Shown one piece after another: positions 42,903 to 51,561 of a DNA stretch of 64,000 bases (its first letter is position 1; each line of letters starts with the position of its first letter). Under the pieces are notes generated by a model. It worked only from the letters and a program-made list of their open reading frames with translations, did not search any database and had not been told where the DNA came from. This DNA comes from Bellilinea sp040754815 (GTDB lineage Bacteria > Chloroflexota > Anaerolineae > Anaerolineales > Anaerolineaceae), in NCBI GenBank assembly GCA_040754815.1, contig JBFMBX010000001.1, positions 186,001 to 250,000 of the forward strand. The letters run 5' to 3'. The position numbers and the translations under genes are program-made.

Positions 42903-44472
42903 AATCCCCCCCCGCAGCCGTGTGGTTGGATTCATTGATATCGGCACAAACTCCATCCGCTTATTACTGGTGCGCATCAACCCGAACAAAACTTATCAGG
43001 TGTTGACCGCCCAAAAAGAAGTCGTCCGTCTCGGCGAAGGTGAATTCATTGAACAAACGCTGCAACCTGAGGCTATGGAACGCGCCATCACGGTCTGCCG
43101 AAAATTTGCCGAGCTGGCACGTCAACGACAGGCAGAAGAAATCATCGCCGTTGCCACTTCGGCGACTCGCGAAGCCAGCAACCGCGCTGAGTTCATCCAA
43201 CGCCTGAAAGATGAAGCAGGTCTGGATGTACGGGCGATTTCCGGCCTCGAAGAAGCCCGGCTGATTTATCTGGGCGTTGCTTCGGGGGTTCATCTGGCCG
43301 AGAAGCAAGCCTTATTCATTGATATCGGCGGCGGCAGCACCGAAATCATCGTCGGCGATCAGCAGCAATACCATCTGCTGGACTCACTGAAACTGGGCGC
43401 CATCCGTTTAACGACGATGTTCTTCCTGCCCGATGAGCAGGAAGCCATTTCTCCCATCCGTTACGCCCTGCTCCAAAATTACGTGCGCAATATCATTGTT
43501 CGCACCATGCAGCGTGTTCAACCCTATAAGATTGATGTGGTTTATGGATCATCCGGCACCATCCTCAACCTTGCCGAAATTGCTGCCCACCGTTTCTTCA
43601 AACGCAAACTGGAGCGCGAGGACGAAATTACTCACGCTCAATTGAAAGAGGTCATTCAAATTCTCTGTCAGGCAAATTTAGAAGAACGCCGCCGCATTCC
43701 CGGCATCAATCCCGAGCGGGCAGATATCATCATTGCCGGCGCTGCCATTATAGATACCATCATGGAGGAATTGAAACTGCCCTCTTTTCGCGCCAGCGAG
43801 CGCGGTCTGCGGGACGGCCTGCTGATTGACTACCTTTCCCGCACCGACCAGTCCTTAATGCTCGGACAGATGACCGTAAGAGAACGCTCCGTGCTGCACC
43901 TTGCCCGCACGGTCAATTTCGATGAACCGCACGCCCGCCATGTTGCCCGTCTGGCGTTGCAATTGTACGATTCGGGTTACCAGATCGGCCTGCACCACCT
44001 GGGACGATGGGAACGGGAATTGCTGGAATACGCCGCCCTATTGCACGATATTGGCGCCTTCCTTTCTTACCAGAATCATCAAATGCACACTTACTACCTG
44101 ATTCGTAATGCCGATTTGCTCGGCTTTGACCAGAAAGAAATTGCCATTATGGCGCTGGCCAGTCTTCACCACCGCAAAGCCCTGCCCAGCAAAAAAGACC
44201 CCGAATTTGCTGCGCTGGATAAAGACTCTCAAACTGCGGTGAAAGTATTAGGCATCATCCTTCGGCTTTCAGAAAGCCTGGATCGCAGTCATGTCGGTGC
44301 AGTTCACCGCGCCCGCTTCGTCGCCGGCGATAAAAAAGAAGTGATTTTGGAGATGTTTTCCGATCAGGATTGCCAGCTGGAACAATGGGGCGTGGAAAAT
44401 CACGTGGAGGCATTCGAGAAAACTTTCAACCGCCCGCTGGTGGTAAGAGTAATCGCAAAATCAGCCGTTTAA
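42889..44472 (+). CDS. Ppx/GppA phosphatase with HD-type C-terminal domain
   Basis: A 527-residue exopolyphosphatase or pppGpp phosphatase. The N-terminal actin-like domain has FIDIGTNSIRLLLVRI and FIDIGGGSTEIIVGD, the two phosphate loops. EIIAVATSATREASNRAEF lies between, and the catalytic Glu is in this region. The C-terminal part (about 320-527) is an HD-type helical domain with LHDIGAFLSYQNHQMHTYYLI. It hydrolyses terminal phosphates from polyphosphate, the pppGpp tail, or both; context with a CHAD protein and the pst operon favours polyphosphate. It ends 12 bases inside the converging lipB. Confidence 0.92.
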   Translation: MENPEIPPRSRVVGFIDIGTNSIRLLLVRINPNKTYQVLTAQKEVVRLGEGEFIEQTLQPEAMERAITVCRKFAELARQRQAEEIIAVATSATREASNRAEFIQRLKDEAGLDVRAISGLEEARLIYLGVASGVHLAEKQALFIDIGGGSTEIIVGDQQQYHLLDSLKLGAIRLTTMFFLPDEQEAISPIRYALLQNYVRNIIVRTMQRVQPYKIDVVYGSSGTILNLAEIAAHRFFKRKLEREDEITHAQLKEVIQILCQANLEERRRIPGINPERADIIIAGAAIIDTIMEELKLPSFRASERGLRDGLLIDYLSRTDQSLMLGQMTVRERSVLHLARTVNFDEPHARHVARLALQLYDSGYQIGLHHLGRWERELLEYAALLHDIGAFLSYQNHQMHTYYLIRNADLLGFDQKEIAIMALASLHHRKALPSKKDPEFAALDKDSQTAVKVLGIILRLSESLDRSHVGAVHRARFVAGDKKEVILEMFSDQDCQLEQWGVENHVEAFEKTFNRPLVVRVIAKSAV

Positions 44473-45189
44473 GCCATCCGGAAAACCAGTTTTCCGTTCA
44501 ACGGTCAGGCCAAAAACAGATTCAAATTGCGAACCGATCTGCTCCGCCACCTCTTCTACCGTGGGACAGGGAGAAAGCCAATCGGCCATGGCAGCCATTT
44601 GCACACCGTCCAGCCCGCAGGGGATGATGCCCTGCCAGTAAGTCATGTCCGGCTGAACGTTAAGTGCAAAGCCATGCCGTGATACCCCGCGGGCATCCAC
44701 TTTGACGCCAATGGAAGCAATCTTTACCGGCATCAGATCATTACCGGCAGGACGCTCCACCCACACTCCCGTCAACCCTTCGCGGCGGTAACCCCGGATG
44801 CCGTAAAATTCCAGCGTTCGGATGATTAAATCCTCCAGCCGGCGTACATAACCCACAAAATCTGCCTGCGGCAGCCGCTCACCCTGCCACCCCGGCGCCG
44901 CCAAAGGCAAAAGCGGATACCCCACCAGTTGCCCCGGTCCGTGGTAGGTGATATCGCCGCCGCGATCCACCTCGAATATGGCAATGCCGCGGCGTTGAAT
45001 TTCCTCTGTTGACCAGAGGATATGCTCGCGGCCGCCGCGCCGCCCGATGGTGTAGGTGTGAGGATGTTCCAGCAACAGAACAAGTGGCGGCCGCAACCCG
45101 GTGGCGATCTGCTCTGCCAGTTTATTCTGCAGATCCCATGCCTGTTGATATTCTACTTCACCCAGCCAGTACACCTGACAGCGTTTCAT
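44461..45189 (-). CDS. lipB: Lipoyl (octanoyl) transferase LipB
   Basis: About 242 residues. It transfers octanoate from acyl carrier protein to lipoyl domains such as that of the PDH E2 subunit at 55286. RGGDITYHGPGQLVGYPL is the family signature with its catalytic-region His. The lysine is in KIASIGVKV, and GFALNV and GIIPCGL follow; Cys is the acyl-accepting residue in the last of these. The frame is open to 45264, but a promoter at 45237-45264 rules that out; ATGs at 45189, 45198 and 45225 remain. I chose 45189 by family length. lipA is not in the window. Confidence 0.9.
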   Translation of the reverse strand: MKRCQVYWLGEVEYQQAWDLQNKLAEQIATGLRPPLVLLLEHPHTYTIGRRGGREHILWSTEEIQRRGIAIFEVDRGGDITYHGPGQLVGYPLLPLAAPGWQGERLPQADFVGYVRRLEDLIIRTLEFYGIRGYRREGLTGVWVERPAGNDLMPVKIASIGVKVDARGVSRHGFALNVQPDMTYWQGIIPCGLDGVQMAAMADWLSPCPTVEEVAEQIGSQFESVFGLTVERKTGFPDGLNG

Positions 45190-45201
45190 CTCGCCCATGC
45201 C

Positions 45202-45220
45202 TTCATCATAAGATGATGAA
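45202..45220. repeat. Short palindrome in the lipB leader
   Basis: TTCATCAT and ATGATGAA are separated by 3 bases, an 8-bp perfect inverted repeat 10-28 bases downstream of the predicted lipB start site. It could be an operator or an mRNA hairpin near the ribosome site. Confidence 0.45.
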
Positions 45221-45236
45221 CTCATTATCACCCGTA

Positions 45237-45264
45237 AGTATACTTGCAAAAAAACACCTTTCAA
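45237..45264 (-). promoter_or_regulatory. Promoter of lipB
   Basis: On the minus strand TTGAAA (45259-45264) is followed after 16 bases by TATACT (45237-45242). Initiation is near 45230. Confidence 0.5.
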
Positions 45265-45392
45265 AGACGATTTCTTAACATTCTCTAATACTTTACCGAC
45301 ACAAATCTTACATTTTATTCATAGCATGAGAACAGTCATTATAGATCACCTATGGAATTATTGGTAATGATGCACCGATAAGGAGGCAAATT

Positions 45393-47987
45393 ATGAATTT
45401 AGAAAAATACACTCAAAAAGCACAGGAAGCGATTTTTCAGGCTCAGCGGCTGGCACAGGATTACAACCATCAGGCAATTGAACCGGCCCACCTGTTACTG
45501 GCTTTGATACTACAGGAAGATGGCGTTGTGCCGGCAGTCATCACCCGCATTGCCGGAAGTGTTCTGGCCATTCGGCAAGACCTGATGCAGGATTTGGAAA
45601 AACGCCCAAAGGTTTACGGTGCAGGAGGAGAAGTTGGACTTTCCCGTCCGGCGGCCGATGTGCTTAACACCGCCGAACGCTACGCCAAAGGTATGCAGGA
45701 TGATTATGTATCCACAGAACACATCCTGTTGGGATTGACCGAAAGCATCGAAGGCCGGCGGCTCAGCCAGTATGGCGTAACCAAAGAGTCAATCCTAAAA
45801 GCGCTGGCTTCCGTGCGCGGTACGCAGCGGGTAACTTCCCAAAACCCCGAAGCCACCTATCAGGCGCTGGAAAAATACGGCCGCGATCTGACCGCAATGG
45901 CACGTCAGGGCAAACTCGACCCGGTCATCGGCCGTGATGAAGAAATCCGCCGCGTGATTCAAATCCTTTCACGCCGCACCAAAAACAACCCCGCGCTGAT
46001 CGGCGACCCCGGGGTGGGTAAAACCGCCATTGTCGAAGGTCTTGCCCAGCGCATCGTCAACGGTGATGTGCCGGAAGGCTTGAAGCATAAACGCATCGTC
46101 CAGCTGGATATGGGGGCGCTGGTTGCGGGGGCAAAATATCGCGGTGAATTCGAAGAACGCCTTAAAGCCGTTCTGCATGAAATCACCAGTGCCGCAGGGG
46201 AAGTGATTTTATTCGTGGATGAGATGCATACCGTCGTTGGGGCAGGCGCTGCCGAAGGCGCTATGGATGCTGGCAACATGCTCAAACCCATGCTGGCGCG
46301 CGGTGAACTGCACATGATCGGTGCCACCACAATTGACGAGTACCGCAAGCATGTCGAAAAAGACCCCGCGCTGGAACGCCGCTTCCAACCCGTGCTGGTA
46401 GAAGAACCCTCGGTGGAGGATACCATCAGCATTCTGCGCGGTCTTAAACAACGCTACGAAGTTCATCATGGTGTCCGCATCACCGATGCGGCCGTCATTG
46501 CCGCCGCCACACTTTCGCACCGCTACATCACCGACCGCCACCTGCCCGATAAGGCCATTGACCTGATTGACGAAGCCGCCGCCCGCCTGCGCACCGAAAT
46601 TGATTCCAAACCGCAGGCGCTGGACGAAGTGGATCGTCAAATCATGCAATTGGAAATCGAACGGCAGGCGTTGCAAAAAGAAAAGGATAAAGCCTCGAAA
46701 GAACGACTGGAAAAACTGGAGCAGGAACTGGCCGACTTGCGCGAACAGGCAGCCGAACTGCACACCCGCTGGCAAACCGAAAAACAGGCCATTGCTGCTC
46801 TGCGGGCGGTGAAGGAAAAAATTGAACAGGCTCACATCGAAATGGAAGATGCCGAACGGCGCAACGACCTTGAAAAAGCAGCCCGCCTGCGCTACGGCCT
46901 GCTGCGCGAACTGGAGCAGCAATTGCGCGAAGCCGAAAATCGTCTGAAAGAAATTCAGGCTCAAGGCGCGCTGCTGAAAGAGGAAGTGGATGCGGAAGAA
47001 ATTGCCGAAATCGTCTCCCGCTGGACGGGTATCCCCGTCTCGCGGCTGATGGAAGGCGAAATGCAAAAACTGCTCCACATGGAAGAACGCCTGCACCGGC
47101 GCGTGGTCGGGCAGGATGAAGCCATCCGGGTTGTTTCCAACGCGGTACGGCGTGCCCGGGCAGGTTTGCAAGATCCCAACCGCCCGATTGGGTCATTCAT
47201 TTTCCTCGGCCCGACCGGGGTCGGCAAGACCGAACTGGCGCGTGCACTGGCGGAGTTCCTCTTCGATGACGAAAAAGCCATGATCCGCATTGATATGAGC
47301 GAGTATCAGGAAAAGCACACCGTTTCCCGCCTCGTTGGCGCGCCGCCGGGATATGTCGGTTACGAAGAAGGCGGTCAATTGACCGAAGCCGTGCGCCGCA
47401 AACCATACAGCGTGGTGCTTTTCGATGAAATCGAGAAAGCCCATCCGGAAGTGTTCAACGTCTTACTGCAATTACTGGATGACGGACGCTTGACCGATGG
47501 TCAGGGCCGCACGGTGGATTTTCGCAATACGGTAGTGATCATGACTTCCAACCTCGGCAGCGAGTTGTGGCTCAACCATGCCCACGGCAAACCCGGCCGC
47601 GAAACACTCAACCACATCTTACAGGCGCATTTCCGGCCGGAGTTCCTTAACCGCATTGATGAGATTGTGGTCTTCGACCCGCTCACCCGCGAGGATCTGG
47701 TTCAGATCGTCGAAATCCAGTTGGACCGGCTGGCAAACCTGCTGGCGCAGCGCGGTTTGAAACTGGAAGTTACGCCGGCCGCCAAAGAGTACCTGGCTCA
47801 GGCGGGTTATGATCCGGACTTCGGCGCACGTCCGCTCAAACGCACCATCCAGCGTGAGGTGCAGGATGTTCTCGCGCTCAAAGTCCTGTCGGGAGAGTTC
47901 AAAGAGGGCGATACCATTCTGGTGGACTCATCTCCCGATGGGCTAGTGTTTCAATCCATCGTAGAGGGTGAACCTGTCGAAGCCTGA
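45393..47987 (+). CDS. clpB: Disaggregase ClpB
   Basis: An 864-residue Hsp100 chaperone that, with DnaK, pulls apart protein aggregates. The Clp-N domain spans about 1-145. The first AAA+ domain has Walker A GDPGVGKT near residue 205 and Walker B VILFVDEMHTVVG. A long coiled-coil middle domain at about 400-520, rich in Glu, Lys and Gln, separates ClpB from ClpA/ClpC. The second AAA+ domain has Walker A GPTGVGKT near 609 and SVVLFDEIEKAHP. AAGGAGG is before the ATG. I looked for a CIRCE element or a heat-shock sigma promoter upstream and found neither. It diverges from lipB and converges on the PIG-L gene, with 10 bases between stops. Confidence 0.97.
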   Translation: MNLEKYTQKAQEAIFQAQRLAQDYNHQAIEPAHLLLALILQEDGVVPAVITRIAGSVLAIRQDLMQDLEKRPKVYGAGGEVGLSRPAADVLNTAERYAKGMQDDYVSTEHILLGLTESIEGRRLSQYGVTKESILKALASVRGTQRVTSQNPEATYQALEKYGRDLTAMARQGKLDPVIGRDEEIRRVIQILSRRTKNNPALIGDPGVGKTAIVEGLAQRIVNGDVPEGLKHKRIVQLDMGALVAGAKYRGEFEERLKAVLHEITSAAGEVILFVDEMHTVVGAGAAEGAMDAGNMLKPMLARGELHMIGATTIDEYRKHVEKDPALERRFQPVLVEEPSVEDTISILRGLKQRYEVHHGVRITDAAVIAAATLSHRYITDRHLPDKAIDLIDEAAARLRTEIDSKPQALDEVDRQIMQLEIERQALQKEKDKASKERLEKLEQELADLREQAAELHTRWQTEKQAIAALRAVKEKIEQAHIEMEDAERRNDLEKAARLRYGLLRELEQQLREAENRLKEIQAQGALLKEEVDAEEIAEIVSRWTGIPVSRLMEGEMQKLLHMEERLHRRVVGQDEAIRVVSNAVRRARAGLQDPNRPIGSFIFLGPTGVGKTELARALAEFLFDDEKAMIRIDMSEYQEKHTVSRLVGAPPGYVGYEEGGQLTEAVRRKPYSVVLFDEIEKAHPEVFNVLLQLLDDGRLTDGQGRTVDFRNTVVIMTSNLGSELWLNHAHGKPGRETLNHILQAHFRPEFLNRIDEIVVFDPLTREDLVQIVEIQLDRLANLLAQRGLKLEVTPAAKEYLAQAGYDPDFGARPLKRTIQREVQDVLALKVLSGEFKEGDTILVDSSPDGLVFQSIVEGEPVEA

Positions 47988-47997
47988 AAATATAAAA

Positions 47998-48891
47998 TTA
48001 CGGCTCGCGCTTGAAGGGCGGCAGTTGAACGATGCCTTCAAACAGGTCTCGTTCAACCCGCCCATTTTTTGGTTCGGGGTAATATTGCATATACAGTTCT
48101 TTTGAGGCGAAAATCCGCCTTAATGGAGCAAACAAGCCGCCGGTTAGTGAACCCCCGCCCTGGCTGGCATGGCAGCGCGAGGCTTCATCGCGGATATCCG
48201 CCACCACGCGGTAGTTGATTACTGCATGGGTTGGGAAATCCACTTCACTGATTGCCACCAGATCAATATCCCTGTTACGCCCATATTTACGCGGGTCTTT
48301 GCCGAACAAACGCAGCAATCGGACGATGAAACGCAAAAAACCACGCGGGATGGTCTGAAAATATAATTTAGCCGGGCGATGGGGGGTAAGGTTTTCTGCA
48401 TCCTGCCAGTTTTCATCACCAGCCAGCCGAAACGCTTCAACGGTTGCCTGATGGATATAAATATGATCGGGATGACGATAGCCGCCGATGGGATCGAATG
48501 TAATCAGCACATCCGGTTTAAGCCGGCGAATGTACAAGGCAATCTGACCAGCAACCCGATCCAGCGGCTGTTGAATCAATGCCTGCGGGTGTTGATTATC
48601 GGGTGAGCCGGGCATACCCGAATCGCGCCACCCAAGAAAGTAGACGCCTGTCAGCCCTAGTTTGCCGGCTGCACAGCGCAATTCGGCTTCCCGGCGCTCG
48701 GCTATGGAGTGAAAACCCTGTAAATATTCCTCATCCACATCACCGGCTTCGCCTCGCGTTGCGCAAATCAGGTGGGTGGCCACATTTCGCCGCGCGTAAT
48801 AGGCCAGTGTACCGCCCATGCCAAAGGTTTCATCGTCAGGATGAGCCAGAACTGCCAGCAGAACCGGTTTTTCTTTGATGCCATCTTTCAT
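47998..48891 (-). CDS. PIG-L/LmbE family deacetylase
   Basis: About 297 residues. The N-terminal AHPDDETFGMGGTLAYYA carries the zinc-binding His-Pro-Asp-Asp, and GYRHPDHIYIHQATVEAF carries the second His motif. Family members hydrolyse N-acetyl groups from GlcNAc-containing substrates, for example in mycothiol, bacillithiol or GPI-like synthesis. The size and RGEAGDVDEEYLQGF region resemble the MshB/BshB-like members, but nothing in the context names the substrate. The ATG at 48891 has GAGG 10 bases upstream; a TTG three codons earlier is less likely. It follows the MoeB-rhodanese gene by 16 bases on the same strand. Confidence 0.85.
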   Translation of the reverse strand: MKDGIKEKPVLLAVLAHPDDETFGMGGTLAYYARRNVATHLICATRGEAGDVDEEYLQGFHSIAERREAELRCAAGKLGLTGVYFLGWRDSGMPGSPDNQHPQALIQQPLDRVAGQIALYIRRLKPDVLITFDPIGGYRHPDHIYIHQATVEAFRLAGDENWQDAENLTPHRPAKLYFQTIPRGFLRFIVRLLRLFGKDPRKYGRNRDIDLVAISEVDFPTHAVINYRVVADIRDEASRCHASQGGGSLTGGLFAPLRRIFASKELYMQYYPEPKNGRVERDLFEGIVQLPPFKREP

Positions 48892-48907
48892 ACCGCACAA
48901 ACCTCTT

Positions 48908-50068
48908 TCAATACTTCAACATCGTTGGGTCAACTTCCTCAGCCCACGCATTCAGACCGCCACGGAGATTTTTGACTTTTGAAAATCCTGCCGCAGTCAT
49001 TTGCCTGACACCGCGTGCCGAGCGCACACCGGTACGGCAGAACAACACATATTCCCGCTCCGGGTCAAGGTCTTTGATGCGTTGTCCAAGCCGTTCCAGA
49101 GGAATGACCAGCGCCCCGGGCAGCGCCGAAACCTGCTGCTCCACAGGATCACGCACATCAATCAGCACCACCTCATCACCCCTTTGCAGCCGCTGGTGGA
49201 GTTCAGATGGTTCGATCACCCGCGAATGTTCCAGGCCGTTTTCCTGTGACTGCCGGGCAGGAACACCACAGAAGGCTTCATAGTCAATCAGATGGGTAAT
49301 TTCGGGTGTTTCACCGCACAATTTACAGCGCGGATTTTTGCGCAAATAAATCATCTGGATATTCATATCCAGTGCATCGTATAACAGCAATTTACCAATC
49401 AGGGGGTCGCCAATGCCTAAAATCAACTTAATCACTTCGGTGGCCTGAATGGAACCAATTGTGCCCGGTAAAACACCAAACACGCCGGCATCGGCACATG
49501 AAGGTACCGTATCCGGCGGAGGAGGCTCCGGGAACAAACAGCGGTAACACGGCCCACGACGCGCATCGAAAACACTGACCTGTCCTTCGAAACGGAAAAT
49601 TGAACCATACACAAACGGTTTGCCGGTCAATACTCCCAAATCATTCAGCAAGTAGCGGGTCGGGAAGTTATCACTGCCGTCCACCAGAATATCGTAATCA
49701 GCAGCAATTCGTTCCGCATTTTGAGCGGTGAAGACTTCATTATATGTATCCACGTGAATATAGGGGTTTAAAGCCGTCAGACGGCTGCGCGCCGACTCTA
49801 CTTTGGAAGTCCCAACGCGCAAGGTATCATGAATGATTTGCCGCTGCAGATTTGAAGCGTCCACCACGTCATAATCCACTATTCCAATCCGCCCAACACC
49901 GGCTGCAGCCAGATACAAAGCAATGGGCGAGCCCAAACCACCACTGCCGATCAGCAGCACCGAGGCGGCTTTTAACTTGCGCTGCCCTTCCAGTCCCACC
50001 TCGGGAATCAGCAAATGGCGGGAGTATCGTAAAATTTCCTCTTGAGTCAGTTCCACTCTATCGGCCAT
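48908..50068 (-). CDS. MoeB/ThiF-type adenylyltransferase fused to rhodanese
   Basis: A 386-residue E1-like enzyme. LIGSGGLGSPIALYLAAAG is the ATP-binding loop, LVDGSDNFPTRYLLND contains the conserved Asp, and a zinc site uses CYRC and CKLC. A C-terminal rhodanese domain (about 285-386) has its active-site Cys in LFCRTGVRSARG. Such fusions adenylate the C-terminus of a small sulfur carrier (MoaD, ThiS or CysO-like) and can pass sulfur to it. Which carrier is used here is unknown, as none lies nearby. The ATG at 50068 begins the recognisable MADRVELTQEE start. The longer frame from 50236 crosses the AT-rich leader and is rejected. Confidence 0.9.
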   Translation of the reverse strand: MADRVELTQEEILRYSRHLLIPEVGLEGQRKLKAASVLLIGSGGLGSPIALYLAAAGVGRIGIVDYDVVDASNLQRQIIHDTLRVGTSKVESARSRLTALNPYIHVDTYNEVFTAQNAERIAADYDILVDGSDNFPTRYLLNDLGVLTGKPFVYGSIFRFEGQVSVFDARRGPCYRCLFPEPPPPDTVPSCADAGVFGVLPGTIGSIQATEVIKLILGIGDPLIGKLLLYDALDMNIQMIYLRKNPRCKLCGETPEITHLIDYEAFCGVPARQSQENGLEHSRVIEPSELHQRLQRGDEVVLIDVRDPVEQQVSALPGALVIPLERLGQRIKDLDPEREYVLFCRTGVRSARGVRQMTAAGFSKVKNLRGGLNAWAEEVDPTMLKY

Positions 50069-50177
50069 CGAATTTTTTTCCTTCGATTTGATGATAAAAA
50101 ATTGTACTACGAAGTGACCCATTATATGGATTATTGAACCAAATTTGGATAAATCAAGTAGTATTATTGTCGGAATA

Positions 50178-50220
50178 TAAAAACCCGCCTTATTCCTCGC
50201 ATGGCAAGCAACAAGGCAGG
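50178..50220 (-). terminator. Terminator of the ahcY operon
   Basis: Minus strand: an 11-bp stem with wobble pairs (50184-50194 with 50210-50220) around a 15-base loop, followed by TTTTTATATT. It lies about 60 bases after the ahcY stop. Confidence 0.75.
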
Positions 50221-50281
50221 CGCAAATCGCAGGCACAAATTCAATCAGACCGGCAACAAGAGAAATGGTCCGGTTGTTTTT

Positions 50282-51541
50282 CTAGGTGCCTTCTTCCCAT
50301 GAGTTAAGGTAACGTAATTGCTCCTCGGTCAACACATCAATTTCAACGCCCATCGCGGCCAGTTTCAGGCGGGCAATTTCGTTATCAATTTCCGAGGGAA
50401 CACTATAAACCTGTTTTTTGAGTTCTGCGGCATGTTTGACCATATACTCAACACTTAATGCCTGATTGGCAAACGACATATCCATCACGCTTGCCGGGTG
50501 GCCTTCGGCAGCCGCCAGATTGATCAGACGCCCCTCGCCTAAAAGATAAATGCGACGCCCGTCTTTCAGCTCATATTCTTCAACAAAGGGACGCACCAGG
50601 CGCTTGGATGAGGACATTTCTTCCAGCGCCGGAATATTGATCTCTACATTAAAATGACCGGAATTGGAAATAATCGCACCATCCTTCATCACCTCAAAAT
50701 GGGGGCGGTCAATCACATTGATATCACCGGTCAGCGTGCAGAACACATCCCCAATTTTGGCGGCTTCTTTCATGGGCATTACCCGGTAACCATCCATCAC
50801 GGCTTCCAGTGCTTTGAGCGGGTCAACCTCGGTAACGATGACATTGGCACCCATGCCTCGCGCCCGCATTGCCAGGCCGCGTCCGCACCAGCCATAACCC
50901 GCCACCACAAAGTTTTTACCGGCCAGCAGGATATTCGTCGCGCGGATGATGCCGTCAATCGTGGATTGGCCGGTGCCGTAACGGTTATCGAAGAAGTGCT
51001 TGGTCATGGCATCGTTGACTGCAATGATGGGGAAAGCCAGCGCTCCATCGGCCGCCATGGCACGCAGGCGGATGACGCCGGTGGTGGTTTCTTCCGTCCC
51101 GCCAATCACATTCGGCAGCAACTCGCGCCGTTCTTTGTGAAGTACGCTGACCAAATCGGCGCCGTCATCCATCGTCAAGTGAGGTTTGTGATCCAGTGCG
51201 GCGTGAATGTGCTTGTAGTAAACGGTGTTGTTCTCACCCTTGATGGCAAACACAGGGATCTCCGAATGGGATACCAGCGAAGCCGCCACATCATCCTGCG
51301 TGGAAAGCGGGTTCGAGGCCGTCAGCACCACTTCTGCGCCGCCCGCCTGCAGTGTTTGCATCAGGTTTGCTGTTTCGGTGGTTACATGCAAACACGCCGA
51401 AATGCGTATTCCCGCAAGGGGGCGTTCTTTCTCAAAACGTTCGCGAATCTGGCGCAAAACGGGCATTTCCCGCGCCGCCCATTCAATCCGCCGGCGTCCG
51501 CCTTCCGCCAGCTTCAAATCCTTGACATCAAAATTATTCAT
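50282..51541 (-). CDS. ahcY: Adenosylhomocysteinase
   Basis: A 419-residue NAD-dependent enzyme that splits S-adenosylhomocysteine into adenosine and homocysteine, relieving product inhibition of methyltransferases. CLHVTTETANLMQTLQAGGA is the substrate-domain start, FDNRYGTGQSTIDGIIRATN the conserved central motif, and VAGYGWCGRGLAMRARGMGA the NAD-binding loop. SNSGHFNVEINIPAL and the C-terminal tail are as in thermophilic and archaeal-type shorter forms. GGAGG is six bases before the ATG. It follows the PfkB kinase gene by 20 bases in the same transcript. Confidence 0.96.
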   Translation of the reverse strand: MNNFDVKDLKLAEGGRRRIEWAAREMPVLRQIRERFEKERPLAGIRISACLHVTTETANLMQTLQAGGAEVVLTASNPLSTQDDVAASLVSHSEIPVFAIKGENNTVYYKHIHAALDHKPHLTMDDGADLVSVLHKERRELLPNVIGGTEETTTGVIRLRAMAADGALAFPIIAVNDAMTKHFFDNRYGTGQSTIDGIIRATNILLAGKNFVVAGYGWCGRGLAMRARGMGANVIVTEVDPLKALEAVMDGYRVMPMKEAAKIGDVFCTLTGDINVIDRPHFEVMKDGAIISNSGHFNVEINIPALEEMSSSKRLVRPFVEEYELKDGRRIYLLGEGRLINLAAAEGHPASVMDMSFANQALSVEYMVKHAAELKKQVYSVPSEIDNEIARLKLAAMGVEIDVLTEEQLRYLNSWEEGT

Positions 51542-51561
51542 TCAAATCCTCCATCCAAAAA

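Noticed and set aside
45265..45392. CIRCE or heat-shock sigma promoter before clpB
   Set aside because: No TTAGCACTC inverted repeat or convincing heat-shock -35/-10 pair is present.
46209..47171. 320-codon open frame opposite clpB
   Set aside because: It lies entirely within clpB on the other strand, has skewed Phe/Gln composition typical of antisense frames, and has no motif.
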